Below, one piece after another: positions 19,739-32,108 of a stretch of DNA of 64,000 nt. The stretch is from Earliella scabrosa (Eukaryota; Basidiomycota; Agaricomycetes; Polyporales; Polyporaceae): NCBI GenBank assembly GCA_022605405.1, contig JABYQQ010000007.1:1736001-1800000 (forward strand). The letters are read 5' to 3'. The translations under genes and the position numbers were made by a program. Below the pieces are notes generated by a model. It was not told where the DNA came from and made no database searches. It saw only the letters and a program-made list of their open reading frames with translations. Numbering within the stretch: position 1 is the stretch's first letter; every line of letters begins with the position of its first letter.

Positions 19739-22700
19739 ATGCTCGACCTCGTGCAAGCATACGCCGGCTGCCCGCCGGCCAACGTCCAGTTCCTCCATCT
19801 GCCTCGCGAGACTCTCCTGGTCCGTCTACCCTGTCCCCTCCTCGTGTCCAACGCGCGCTGATGCTCACCGCCGAAGCTATATCCTTTTGCGGACTCCGTT
19901 GCCGTGTTCAATGCACGCACCCTGGTCTTCCTCCGCGCTCTCGCCTTCTGGGAGGTCTTCCCATCTACCCGTCACACGTCGCAATCGGTCCAATGTCTGA
20001 CGGTCGAGAACACCATGAAGCTGGTACGCTTGTGACCTGCCCTCCACCGCATCCTCCTCATTCTCCCCAGGTGGTCGCGTCCCTTGACAATCGAGTTGTC
20101 GCATGGTCGCTGTCAGGCACCCAGAATGATTACTGGCGCGTCCATTCATCGCTTCTACTATCCGAGGACCAGCAGATCTCGGCCCTCAATTGCATGTCCG
20201 GTATGTACAACCATCGTTCTCCTCCTCTCACATCTCATTCCCTCTAGGCTTGCTCGCCGTCGGCACGCGATCTAGTCTATCTGTGTACACGCTAATTCTA
20301 GAGAATGACCTCCCGACATGGTCTCTGAAGTGGTCTTTCACGTATGCCCTACACTCTTATACGCCACTATGTATGTACATTCATCTCCTATTGAACAGTG
20401 TGCCTACCCTCTCTCGCGTGCGATTTTCGCCATCTCTCATGTACATCTCAACCACCTCGTTGGTAAGTCCTGCCCCTTCAAAGCGTCAGGATGCCAGGTC
20501 AAACCCAGCGTATAGCGCGATAATGTGGTCCGCGTATACTTGACAACCACTGGACGTCAAACGCAACTCATCCCTCATCCTCGTCCCGTCACCGATCTCA
20601 TCTGGCGCAATTCTCCATCGTCAAGCAGGTGAGCTTGCATCGAGACATGTAATGTCAACTGCTGAAACCTTCTAGGGATGACCCGATCCTCTACACTATC
20701 ACGTCCGATGCAACACTACGTATATTCATGCCCGTGCTCGATGCACCTCAATACCTCCAACTTCATACCGCACTTGATACCTTCTCTTCCCTCCCGGTAT
20801 CCATCGCATCACAACAGCTAGGTTCAAGCGTGTTCTGGCTGGACCGCGAGGTGATGAGTGCGGCACTGAAGTCCCTACTCACCGATTCACAACCAGCGGA
20901 CAAAGACGCGCGACGGCGCCGCATACGCGAAATTGCTGAAGAGGGATGGGACATCTTCCTCCGGGTCCTCGCTGACGGCTCTCTAGTAGTGCAAGCAGTT
21001 GCAGTACGTAACCGGAAGCTACCACGTCCATGTATGCGGTCTCATCTGCTACATAGAATATCGACAGGAGACCGCCAACACTTCTCAAGCAATTCACCTT
21101 GCTGCAGACAGCCCCAGGAATACTACCGGCCTGTCCCGGCCATCTCTATGTGGTGCCACACCCCGACAAGGGATCACTGACACTCGTCACATCTCCGCCA
21201 CTCGCGTCTTATGAGCTAGCCATATTGTCATTCTTCGACGCTGGCCAGGATGGGCTTAGGCACATCGCGTCGGGCTCTGAGCACACACATGCTGATGCTC
21301 CAGGAGGCCAGGATCCACGAGCAGAGATTGTGCGGTATGTCAGAACTCCCAATGGTGAAGGCGTTGGTGCGATCCGGGCAGACGGGTGCGGGGAAGTCTG
21401 GACCTTCGACTGGGGCAAGACCGGTGCTCTCATCAGGACAGGAAAGTGGACGGCTGAGGAAGCAGGACAGGTTGACCACTTCGTCGTCATCGACGCAGGT
21501 TCGTCTCTCCTTTGATCCATGCTGAGCGTTCGTCACACCAATCTAATATATGCGCAGGTCATTACTTTGCAACCTATTCCTCGGCCACGAGCACACTCAC
21601 CCTCCACACGTCCCCGTCTGCCTCCCTATCTGTTCCCTCGTTAACTTTGCTCTTTGTCCTCTCCGCTCCCCACTCGAGTCCGGTTCGTACTCTTGTTGGG
21701 GTCACGTCCAACCAGACCGTCCTCCTCATTTCGGCCACCTTGTCCGATCCAGCGCCTTCCCTGACCTTGCTCTCCGAACACTCTCTACCACTACCCAGAC
21801 CACCGAAAATGATCCTACCTGTGGACCCGATGGCGTGGGTGGGGCAGTACGGCACCTGGGCACGTGGGACTTCAGCGGAACACGACGTCTTGCTGAGCGT
21901 CTCTGAGGAGGGCGAGCTCGCGTTTTGGGTACCAGAGAGTGGGTTCATGAACTATGCGGCAGTCGCTGTCAACGGCGCATCTAGCACCCTCAATGGGCAC
22001 TCGAAGCAAGCGGCGTGGAAATGCACGGGTATGGTCAGGACGGGCAGGAAGGGCCTCACGCTTGCGCGGTGCAGCTCCGCCAAGAAATCCGTGCTAGGTT
22101 TGTGTCTCATGCATGATCGCCTAAAGATTGATACTAATAAGACGTGGTGCAGTCGTGCCAACACCCGAGGGAGAGGAGCTCACCATATGGGACTCGAAGG
22201 AGTCTGAATTCTCTCTAGGATTGGAGTATCAACAGACACTCAGGTGGGATCCAAGACCGACCACCATTATCTTTCGTTCTGACCGTTCTGTAGCGCGTCC
22301 GACCCCATCAGAGACCTGGACTGGACAGCTACTCCGGACAATCAGTCTATCCTCGCGGTGGGCTTTGCGCACAAGATCGAACTTCTGTGCCAACAGCGCG
22401 CAACCTACTTTGACGAGACGCCCGGCTGGGGGATTTGCTGGAGGATCGACCTTGGAAGGTGAGAATGACACCTGACATATACACTCTGCCCGCAGCTGAC
22501 ATTTCCATAGCATGATCCCTCATGCTATCAGCGACTCGATATGGCTTGCGCGCGGCACTCTGCTCGTGGGTGCCGGGCACCTGCAGTTCATGTTCGGACA
22601 GAAGGCGCAGACGGTGCACAAAGACACTGAACCCGATAGTCTGTTCGAACACGTCGCGCGACTGAATGGTCCTCTGGACGACTACCACCCACAGATGATC

Positions 22701-24911
22701 CTGCAATGTCTGCTCTGGGGTGAGTAGTATATCTCGAACGAAGAGATGGACCCGTGGCTGATGAGAGCGATGGATACTCTGCACAGAGAAAGTTGAACTG
22801 GTGAAGAACGTCATCGTCAACCTTGCGCGAAACATCGAATCTGGTCGTACTATCCATGAGTGGGAGAACGTGCCCATCGAGCAGTACTTGCAGAAAGACG
22901 AGGAAGCTAAGGCGGTCAGCGTGCTCAATGCCAATCGGTGTCAGTCTTATGGTACTGATGATGCATCGTCCAGACCCAAACACCGCACAGACCAAAGTAC
23001 TCCTCGCTCTTTGACATCCCGGAGACTACGGAAGAGTAAGCGATTGAGCGCGGTATCGATCGCATTCTGTCTGACGTCCACCCGCATATAGCTCGGAAGA
23101 AGAACAGTTTTCGCCATCATTAGTTCAGAAGCTACTTGAACGCCTAGAAGAGAAGTCAATACCCCACCTGAGTCCACGAGAGCACGCGTCCCTATTGGTA
23201 CTCATCCAGACAGCATTAGAGGTGGGTCCCATAGTTCAATCAGCGTGCTCCTGCTTGAGTGCTAAGATACGACAAAGATTCAAGAGCAGCGACGCGCACT
23301 CGACGCCAATGGCCTCCGATACCTCATCTCGATGAGAAGCTTCTACATCCTCAACCGGCGCGCCTCAGAACCGAACACACCGTCGTCCGGAAGCAGTGGC
23401 GTGAACGGTCACGTCTCCGGGACCCGTCTCGTGCGCCGCGAACGACTCCGATACCGCGATATGATATGGGCGTTCCACAGCGAAAGCCAGGACTTGCTGC
23501 TCTCCACATCGGTCGCCGCCTGCGGTGGCAAGATGTGTTGGCCGGATGCTCGAGCGCTGGGCGTCTTCACCTGGATGCGCCCCGGAGACGCGATGGTAGT
23601 TGTGCCTTTGATCATGATATTGCTCTCTTGCTGACAATGAGACAGCGCGCGCATATGGAAGTGGTGGCACGCAACGAATACATGGCGGGCGACAACCGCG
23701 ACCCGACTGCATGCAGTCTCTTCTACTTCGCGCTGGGCAAGGTGAAGCTCGTGCATGGACTCTGGCGGCAAGCGGCGTGGCACAAGGAACAGCAGGTCAT
23801 GCTCAAGTTCCTGAACAACGACTTCAGCCAGGCCCGCTGGCGTACCGCCGCACAGAAGAACGCGTTCGCGCTGCTTAGCAAACGACGTTTCGGTGCGTCC
23901 TCTTGTCGACGTGCTGTGTGGGAGTGTGCTTACATGCGTGCACAGAGTATGCTGCCGCGTTCTTCCTCCTTGGTGGCAGTCTGAAGGATGCCATCAGCGT
24001 GTGCCTGAGGAACCTCGGGGACTGGCAGCTCGCCGTGGCGCTGGCGAGGGTGGTCGAGGGCGATGACAGTGTCATCCTCCAAGACATACTGAACAATACC
24101 GTCATCCCACTAGCGTTCAAAGATGGCAACCGGTATCTCGCGAGCTGGGCGTTCTGGCTCCTCCGTCGGCGCGACCTCGCTGTTCGAGTGCTAGTGGTGA
24201 GCAGAACGGCTCCCGTCTACATCTCGTCTCGGCTCATGCTAATGTCTGCTGCTGTTGTGTGCAGATGCCGCTGGCGGACATAGCGTCTGTCGTCGACGTG
24301 ACAATCACGGAGATCGGAGACCCTCACTACGACGACCCCAGCCTCGCACTGCTCTTCTCCCAGCTCAAGTCCAAGACCCTCCAGACAGCCCAAGGCACGA
24401 GCGAGATTTCCGGCCGGACCGAGTTCAACTTTGTCCTGCAGATCGCCCGTGTGTTCTGCAAGATGGGTACGTCAACAACATAACCTCTCCCTGCGTCTGC
24501 ATGTACCGATTTATTCTGATACTGATCCACCGTCTTCGCCGCTCAGGTTGCCACGCCCTCGCGCTCGACCTCGTCCGCACATGGTCCTTCCAGCGGCCAT
24601 CAACCGTCGTCCGAGACAGCCGTATGCTTCGACCTCCCAGTCCCATCTCGACACGATTCGCGCTCGAGCCCGCGCTGCGCCGGCAGTCTTCCATCCTCAT
24701 CGACATTGACGTATCAAGCGCGCCGCCCACGCGCAGGGCATCGCCGTCGCGCTCGCCACCCCGAGGCGTGTCCCCCGTGCGAGGCGCCGTCAAAGAAGAG
24801 CTGAGACCGGAGGGAGATCTGGTGGCACGCAAGGCAGGCCTAGGCAGTCTCATCAAGTCTGCAAAGCAGGATGTCAAAGTACCCGAGTTCGACATGAATG
24901 CATTCTTCTAG
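19739..24911 (+). CDS. RAV1: RAV1/DMX-like subunit of the RAVE complex (V-ATPase assembly)
   Basis: Large WD-repeat protein that promotes reassembly of V1 and Vo sectors of the vacuolar H+-ATPase. About 15 exons span 5.2 kb. Exon 1 (19739-19819) encodes MLDLVQAYAGCPPANVQFLH; exon 2 (19877-20023) continues LYPFADSVAVFNARTL; later exons give VVASLDNRVVAWSLSGTQND and further propeller blades (VGAIRADGCGEVWTFDWGKT, DVLLSVSEEGELAFWVPESG, GEELTIWDSKESEF). The C-terminal half is the Rav1p helical domain: RRERLRYRDMIWAFHSESQD, LFYFALGKVKLVHGLWRQAA, AAFFLLGGSLKDAISVCLRN, AFWLLRRRDLAVRVLV. The tail ends VPEFDMNAFF. Internal exon borders were not all resolved. Its 3' end converges with GDI, leaving about 200 bp. 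Confidence 0.88.
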
Positions 24912-25110
24912 AGTTGATGCGCTTCTTCACTGGCCCGGACCCACTCCAGTCAAACGAACGGAATCCGTGATGAATTGTGCTATGCGACAAGTACAACGAT
25001 GAGATTATCTTCCTACTTCTTATACACGAAACGAACGTAATCCAGCAAACCGACATCATCAATGCGTAAGGACATGAATGGGGAGAGGAAAAGACGTAAC
25101 GCGAGGTGAT

Positions 25111-26786
25111 CTAAGCCTCAACGTTGACCTCACGCTTCTTGAGCACGAGGTCCTTGCCGTTCATCCTCTTCCAGACGTTCTGCACATCCTCGACGACAGT
25201 CTCGAAGTGCGAGGTCGCGTCGTAAGACCGGGTGATGAAGATGTTGTCGCTCGCGCCGGAAGAGGTCGGGGTGTATAGAGAAGAGACGGAGACGAACCTG
25301 AAGAAACACAGTCAGTACGAGGGAGATATGGGCAGACCCGCAGGAGACTCACTTGTCGTAGATGGGACCAAGGAGCTGGAGACCAGGTGCAATCTCTTGC
25401 TCGGGCCTGTCAGTCTCGACGATAGTGCTGACAATCGCGACGTAGACGTCCTTAGGCGCAACGTTGTGCGTTGAGGAGACACATGCAATGTAGATGTCTG
25501 GCAGCATACATGAGATCGCCGAAATTTCCAGAGTCGACACAACGCGTACCGTTTCGCCTGTTGACCTGGTTTTGCGGGATGATGATCTGGGCACTATCCG
25601 AGTCCTCGGTGCCAGGGATAGGGTGCTTGAGGAAGCAGATTGCGCGGACGACCTTGCCCTCCTCGATGACACGAACCTTGCCACTCTCACTAGCCTTACC
25701 GGCACCAAAGTAGCTTGGGTCGCCGACGACCTGCTTGGCCTTGACGGTCTCAGTGCCGCTACGGACGCCGACAAACTTGCCATCCGCGTCGGTGACAATC
25801 TCGTCGATAGGCTTGTCAAGCATGTAGGTACCGCCGTAGATGGCACTCAAACGCGCAAACGCCTGAGGCAACTCGCCGAGACCATACAAGGGGTAAATGT
25901 ATGGCGACTTGCCATACCGGGCCATGGACGACGTGTAGAGGACGATGCGCTCGTATGTTGGGCGCGCAGGCTTCTTCTTGTAGCTGTATTGGATGAGTTG
26001 CGATTCGAAATGATGTATAGGAACACATACTCGTCGTCCAGGTAGAGAGCCATGGCGTGCCCGATGAAGTCCTGGGTACCAGGCTCCAGACCGAACTTCT
26101 CGTACACGGACGCCATGGTGTCCTTGTCCAAATCAATGCCTTCACGATACTGTTAGAATGTGCGTGTATGCTCGCGTCGGAGATGGTATACGTACCTTGG
26201 TGAGTGGCCGGATCCTCATCCTTCCAGCTTTGGAGGAACTCGAAGAACTTCTTCGCCCTCCGCTTCTCGAAAAGACCCATGAGCGGGCTCTTGACCGCCT
26301 CCATCTCCGTGCTGGGGACCTTGGAGATCCTGCCATCACGGTAGACGAAACTGCCTGCGATCTGCTTGAACTCGAGGTAACGGGTGACATCGGTGTGGAC
26401 GAGGATGCGAGTGAGCTCTCCCGAGGCGATGATGAACTTGGGAATGAGATCGACGGCGTAGTCGCGGTCGCGCCCAAGGTCCTGGGGGACGGCCTGATCG
26501 GGTCTGAACTTGCGGTAGAGCTACACGCAGATCAAGGGATAAGGATCGGAGCCGAGGAGGGCGAGATGGGCAACGCTGACCTGGGTCAGGTTCAGACTGG
26601 CACTGTCACCACCGTAGTAGTCGTTCCGGTCCATGTGGAGGACCTTCTTGCCCTCGACGGACAGGAGACCGGAGAGGATACATTCGGTCAGACCGGTACC
26701 GAGAACGACGACCTGTGGGCGCGCTGGTCAGCGGCAACTCGGTGTGCGATGTCTGGAGAGGGTCGCACATCGTATTCTTCATCCAT
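25111..26786 (-). CDS. GDI1: Rab GDP-dissociation inhibitor
   Basis: Extracts GDP-bound Rab GTPases from membranes and recycles them; essential in yeast secretion. Exon 1 is very short (MDEEYD, 18 nt from 26786), followed after an intron by [20 protein letters not shown] and [20 protein letters not shown], the nucleotide-type fold shared with Rab escort protein. Further exons give [80 protein letters not shown] and [14 protein letters not shown]. The C-terminus ends in a Lys/Glu-rich tail ([12 protein letters not shown]) at stop 25111. Length, about 445 residues, fits the family. All conserved sequence regions are present; nothing suggests inactivation. Confidence 0.93.
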
Positions 26787-27446
26787 GGCAGCGGTTTGAG
26801 CGGAGTGAGGTGGACGGGGAGATGAGGGAGAGGAGCGAACGCGTACAGCTGCCGATACACGCGCTGCTATATCCTCATCGATGCAGCACGTGCGGCCTCC
26901 TCGCTACACCTCCGCATCAAGATCCACTGCCCGATCGAACTTCGAAGCCATTCCCGCCCATCTCCGTCAATGACAGAATAAGGAATGCTACAAGCCACCC
27001 TGCTCCTGGGCTTGAATCGGACGGGGCTTGATCCAGGTGCATCGCGCCTTAGAGAATAGTGATCTTCGTACTAGTACCACGAAGCTTGCGTCATAGTGAT
27101 TTGTCCCAGCGTTATTACATAGTACCAGCGCCCTGCTTGCTCCGTGTCGGACCGAGTCAACCACTGTGTTATAGGGCATTGCGGACACACAACGTCCGCA
27201 TAATTTCAACAGAATCAAGACAGGCTAAGCTAAGTAACATTTACATCCGCTGGGAAGCACGCAGCACATTTTAGAGGATAGCGCAGGGACACATAACAGT
27301 GACGACGTTCAGTGCAGGGGTGAGTCAGGCTTGTAAGCCCTCCGGCAAGTCGGAGGACAGGGCTTCTCCAGTAGCCTCCGCCATAGAATGATTGGTATTT
27401 CGGCACCGGTTGTACGCCGTCGTGTTTTGTTCATTTCGGATCAGAG
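26787..27446. other. Intergenic, no supported gene
   Basis: Contains the GDI promoter (minus strand) and the 3' flank of the next gene. A short hairpin (CCCTCCGGC ... GTCGGAGGACAGGG) near 27339-27363 is the only structure noticed. Confidence 0.5.
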
Positions 27447-28240
27447 TCATGCGATACATCTGCGAGCCGGGATGAACGCATACATTAGTGGAAAGGAGTC
27501 ATGCACTAAAATTAACCATCCGATAGACCGGTGCTCACCTCTGACCGTCCTAGCCCCAATGACCAGCGGAGGGAGACTTCTCAATGGTGCCCTACAAGTA
27601 CAAGTACCCATCATGCTAGCAAGGCGTGGTGCAGGCATGGCCACGAAGACTGCAACTTGCATCGACCGAGCAGTCATACCGTCCGTCCAATCTTGCTGCA
27701 TTGGGGTCATCTCGTATCCTCTGTTGTCTGCGTGGCGGAGGATGTTGTGGTTGCCAAAGCCACCCTTGATCCCGAATATAGACGTCGAGTACAATGCTGA
27801 CGACAGAGCTTTCCCCGCCGACTTGGAGCCTCCAACACCCAGAGGGAGTGGGATGGTGGCTAGTGGCTGGAACACAGTGAGTCAACGTAGGATGAAGTGA
27901 GGATATCACTCGAGGGTAGACTCACCTGTAACCCCTCCCATCCACCTACTTCCACCTCCGTAGAATTTCCAGAAGCACGAACGACCTGCACCTCATACAT
28001 ACGTGGTGTGGATATATGCTCGAGCTGTATGCTTGCTCCACGTTGAGGACGACGGAAGAAAACGAGACATCGCCAGCATACTAATGACAAGATGATGACA
28101 ATAGCGACGCTGACGGCTGCCGGGATGGCGGGGGAGAAGTTGGCATTCGAGGAGCTTCCGTTGGCAGGGCGAGGAGAGCCGTCCCCTCCTCTTGCGTCGC
28201 TCCCGCCAGTCGCGACGAGGTCGTGATAGTGAGATGACAT
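27447..28240 (-). CDS. Single-pass membrane protein, 244 residues, unknown function
   Basis: Two exons in phase: 28240-27926 (105 codons) and 27866-27447. The N-terminus is hydrophilic and Gly/Ser-rich. One helix follows (PAIPAAVSVAIVIILSLVCW) with a basic FFRRPQR stop-transfer stretch, then a cytosolic tail with RMYEVQVV, PLATIPLPL, MQVAVFVAMPAP and LPPLVIGART. This organisation (short outside segment, one helix, tail with V-AMPxP and LPxLVIGxxR elements) recurs in Agaricomycete genomes in many copies as I recall, but no biochemical role is known to me. There is no cleavable signal peptide. Confidence 0.7.
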
Positions 28241-29996
28241 TGACTTGGGGAGGGAGATTACTGTTGAGTCAAAGAGGCCGCTATGAAGGGCTCGGAGAAT
28301 AGTACGTACATACCCGTCGCCAGCACGAGAAAATCCTGCCAGACACCAAGTATCGAGGAAGCGGGGTGTTTGAGCCGTGAGATGTCGACGTTAAATTGTG
28401 TCAGATGCGAGTAGGGGAGAAAGTGGCGGTTGTGGAATGGGATAGCAGGTCGTCCCGGAAGTGCTGGTTAGTCGGGTGCAAACCGGCAGACACCTGGTTA
28501 GGTGACAGGGCAAAGGAGGACAACGGCTGCAGAGTAGAGAGTCCCACTCTTAGGATAAGGGCATTGTTGCTGGGTGGTAAGACATGGGAATATTTGGGAT
28601 AGTCGACATGCCTACTGAGTCAACCACGGGCGCTGCAAAATCATCCATAACCTGGACATGTCATCAGCGTCTTGAAATCGCCGCCTTGAGAGCCGCTTTG
28701 ACAGCGAGCGAAAGCACACCTGATACCACCAAAGACGCTGCTTGCTACAAAACCGGAGCCACATCTCCGAGCTTTGTGAAAATCCTAGAGCATCCGTTCT
28801 TATCGTCGTAGTCGGAGGGTCCGGACGACACATGGTCATACTCTGAAAAGGCACGCTCTCGCGCAATCGTCCCGTTGAACGTGAGACGGGGCCCGCTGAT
28901 ACAGTGAGCCATCATGCATTTCGGAGAGGGTTGAGAAGGGTCCGACCCTTGGGGCGTCTTCCATCGGCAAGAGAGCGTCAACTATGATCGCACCTGTAAA
29001 TGCCGTACACTCCCTGCGGTGATTCTATTGTACTCGTGAGACCAGTACGGGTGAGTCACGAACGAAGCACTAACCTCGATTCTTCGAGCTCGCACTTCCC
29101 CCACTTTCCGCAACTGGTGGCGGTCACAGGGCGGCCACCGTGAGGAGTCTACTACACCGGGAAGTCCGGACTTCATGGCGCAACCTCTAGACCAAGTAGC
29201 ATCCTGTGCAAGACAGAACCAAACGAACGCGAATTCTTGCAGCGACCGATCGAGCTCGGGAAATCCGATGAACCTTCCGGGCCCAGTCGGAGTTCATAGG
29301 AACACATTGCTGTGCAACAGTAGACGCTGAACAAGCGCTGGGCCGCGAGAGCTCTCTCCACACGACCCACGTCCACGTTACTTACATCTCGTCCGACTTC
29401 GGCTGCCACGGAATTACATGGTCGTACATGAAGCAGGAGTATGACAATACAGTCCCTCACTCACTCGCTGAAAGGGACACGAGTACTGTCCCGTTTGTTA
29501 TCTCAGTTCGCCGGCTTCGTCAGAAGAACTTGTTGCTGCTGCTACTATCAGTCTATGCATCATCAACATCTGACACTTTGTGAGTGTTACGTGCTTGTAA
29601 ACACTTTTCAGCTGACGGCCGCGCTCGAACAGGTGGCTTCTGATGCCCATGTGGCAAGCGTACAACCGTCATCTCATTGGTCGCCATAACACGCGCACTA
29701 CATGCAAGCCAACTACTGTCAATCACCACCACCAGCAGATCTTCCATTCGTGATATTCTGCGTCAAGCGTGGTCGGTCTGTCATTGTTCCTACTTGACCC
29801 GACCGGCCTGCATAGCCTGTATGTTGTGCATCCCTCTTTCCGGCACTGGTCCAGTGTCCGCAGAGACTAGGTTCCCACTCCCAAGGACTCCCTACTTACT
29901 GCCGTCCAGCGGCGTTCTCGCATCCTACCTCCAGTCCTGGAGACTCGAGCAGATGCTCACATCTTGTAGTCACTCATTACTTTCCGACCCTCAGCA
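28241..29996. other. Large gene-free gap (about 1.75 kb)
   Basis: Short minus-strand frames (29460-29173, 29176-28982, 28981-28745, 28866-28612) follow one another but show no domain and no convincing splice pattern. This may be a decayed gene, a non-coding RNA locus or simply promoter space shared by the two divergent membrane-protein genes. The base composition is slightly AT-richer than the neighbours. Confidence 0.45.
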
Positions 29997-31476
29997 TGCC
30001 TGACGTCACTTTCTCGACTCTTGCTGCGGCTGAGGTACGTGTCTCGCTCCCTCTCGCAGCCCTTGGCTGAGGCACGTCGTCTTCATCTAGTTCGTGTCAC
30101 TCTTTTTGGAGACCCTCGCTTTCGGAATCTTCGCCGTCCTCTATGGAGTGGGAGTGTGGCTTCTTATGTACAGGAACGGGGCGAGGTGGAACAGGGTGCT
30201 CTTCGCCACATCCACTGCTATGTTGATTCTTGCACTGGCGGTGAGTAGTCTGAAAGTCCTCGGCGTGCAGGATTCCTGAACGTTTTTCTTGTATTAGCAC
30301 CTGGCCTTGGAAATCCTACGGGGATACGAAGGTTTCATCGGGCACAATGGAACGAGGATGAATAACTTCTATGCGGACACTCGTAGTGCCCCCTACATTG
30401 CCAAACTGGTGATATACGTCACTCAGACGTTGTTGGGTGATGGTTTCATGGTAAGTCGCCTACAGCGCCGTCCTTTTGTGCTATGCCGAACATACGGCGT
30501 GCCTTATGTGGGGGATGACAGGCATACAGGATATTTGTCATATGGAACCGTAGCTGGCTGATCACTTCCACGCCTATCCTCCTCTTCATAGGGGCTGCAT
30601 GTACGTCATCGACGACTTGTCAAGGGATCTCTAGGCTAACTCGGTTGTATTTAGCTACTGGCTATGTTGCGTGTTACGACGTGACAAGCAGGACGACATT
30701 TGACTCCAAAGGTCAATCAACAGGGACAAGCTACTGGTTCATTGCATTCCTCGTAATCTCTACGACCCACAATGTCTTGACTGGATGTACGTGTTTCATA
30801 ATTTGTGGTCAAAGATGACGCACGCTGAACGCACCTCAGCCCTCGTTGTCGTCCGCATAACACAATGGAAGCGCCGAGTGCGTCGCCTCAGCATAGCTCC
30901 GATAGTGACAGGACACAATGCCCTCGAGGCGTTCATCCAATCAGCGGCTATCTATTCCGTGGTCCTCGTCTTGCTGCTGATGACGTACACCCTGGGTGCG
31001 AACCCAGAGATCTTTGGAATGGACTTCCTGACACCGGTCATCGTACGTATACACAGGTGCAGGCACCTTCGCACGTACTGACATGTTCCCGCAGGGGATT
31101 ACATTCACTCTCATCATCATTCGTTTAGGACTGGAGGAGCAGACAGCGAAGATGAGTAGAATGGCTGCACCAGCCGGGCGGGCCAGCGTGCTCCTGCAAA
31201 CACCGGATGATGGTCAGACGTCTTTGCCGATACAGAAGCCCCAGCCTACGCGGGGAAACCCTTTCATGCGTTGTGCAGGACGCAGCCCCGGCCCTGCTAG
31301 TCTAGACATCGAGCCCGGCAAGAACCTTCTACAGGCGGTGGAGGAAGCTCTGGCTCATTACATGACAAGGGTGAGTGGCGCATCAGCATACGCGTCTCGC
31401 AGATTGCTCATGCTACAATAAGCAGACTTGGAGTGACACGGACACTATACGTACAGTGGACCACAGGACTTGTTAG
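29997..31476 (+). CDS. Multi-pass (about seven-helix) membrane protein, 360 residues
   Basis: Eight phase-checked exons: 29997-30035, 30091-30240, 30298-30450, 30522-30600, 30655-30786, 30840-31042, 31095-31370 and 31426-31476. Helices are visible in FLETLAFGIFAVLYGVGVWL, VLFATSTAMLILALAHLALE, YIAKLVIYVTQTLLGDGFMA, IFVIWNRSWLITSTPILLFI, YWFIAFLVISTTHNVLTG and AIYSVVLVLLLMTYTLGA, with a C-terminal cytosolic tail. The motif LGDGFMAYRIFVIW (usually GDAxxxYRxYxVW) marks a large basidiomycete-specific membrane family of unknown role, sometimes compared with receptors without proof. If the last intron is retained, the frame ends at 31421 instead. Confidence 0.8.
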
Positions 31477-32042
31477 CACTACCTTCGATCATTACCCAGA
31501 ATTGTCATAGACGCGTTTCGATCTTCAGGCGGAGTCAGGTTGTTTCTGAGCATGAACCGTCCGCATGTTGAGACCAAACGACGCGTCAGGACGGGGCACT
31601 CGGAACGGTGGGCAGATTCGCGCGCAACCGCTCGCACTGCGCACCGTAATGGCTACGACATCACTCGCGATAAGCCGTACGGGCATGGGGCGATCGAACG
31701 TTGCGGATTCCAAATTTTGGGGAGGTACGAATGAGACCATGCTTGCGGTTGCCGCGCTGGGGCTGCGCCGCCATCGATACGGGGCGAATTTTCGGCATTC
31801 TCGAGACGCTTGGGCGGGCTTCTGGCACAGATCGTCGCGCATGCGAAGGGGCAGGAGGGGGCAGGGCCAGGGTGGACACGTTCGTAGAGACGTAAGGCAG
31901 AGGTTGTGCTCGGCCAATGCGAGGATGGGGATCGAGGCAGATAGCGTTTGCAAAGGATCCAAGCTGGGGCGCAGCGCGTGCCGCGACGAGATCTATCGGT
32001 GTCATCTACCCATCATCGTCCACCTTAGCTCCGCGCTTGCTT
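31477..32042. other. Intergenic and PYK upstream region
   Basis: Upstream control region of the pyruvate kinase gene. It contains a G/A-rich run near 31845-31875. No independent gene is supported, although a plus frame passes through. Confidence 0.5.
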
Positions 32043-32050
32043 CATATAAA
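32043..32050 (+). promoter_or_regulatory. TATA box of pyruvate kinase
   Basis: CATATAAA sits 66 nt before the ATG at 32109 and is followed by a C/T-rich leader (AGCTTTTCTTCGCTCC), a common layout for strongly expressed fungal glycolytic genes. Confidence 0.65.
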
Positions 32051-32108
32051 ACCCCAATCGCGAGCTTTTCTTCGCTCCGTATCCTCTTCTGGTCTGCCAG
32101 CTTCAACC

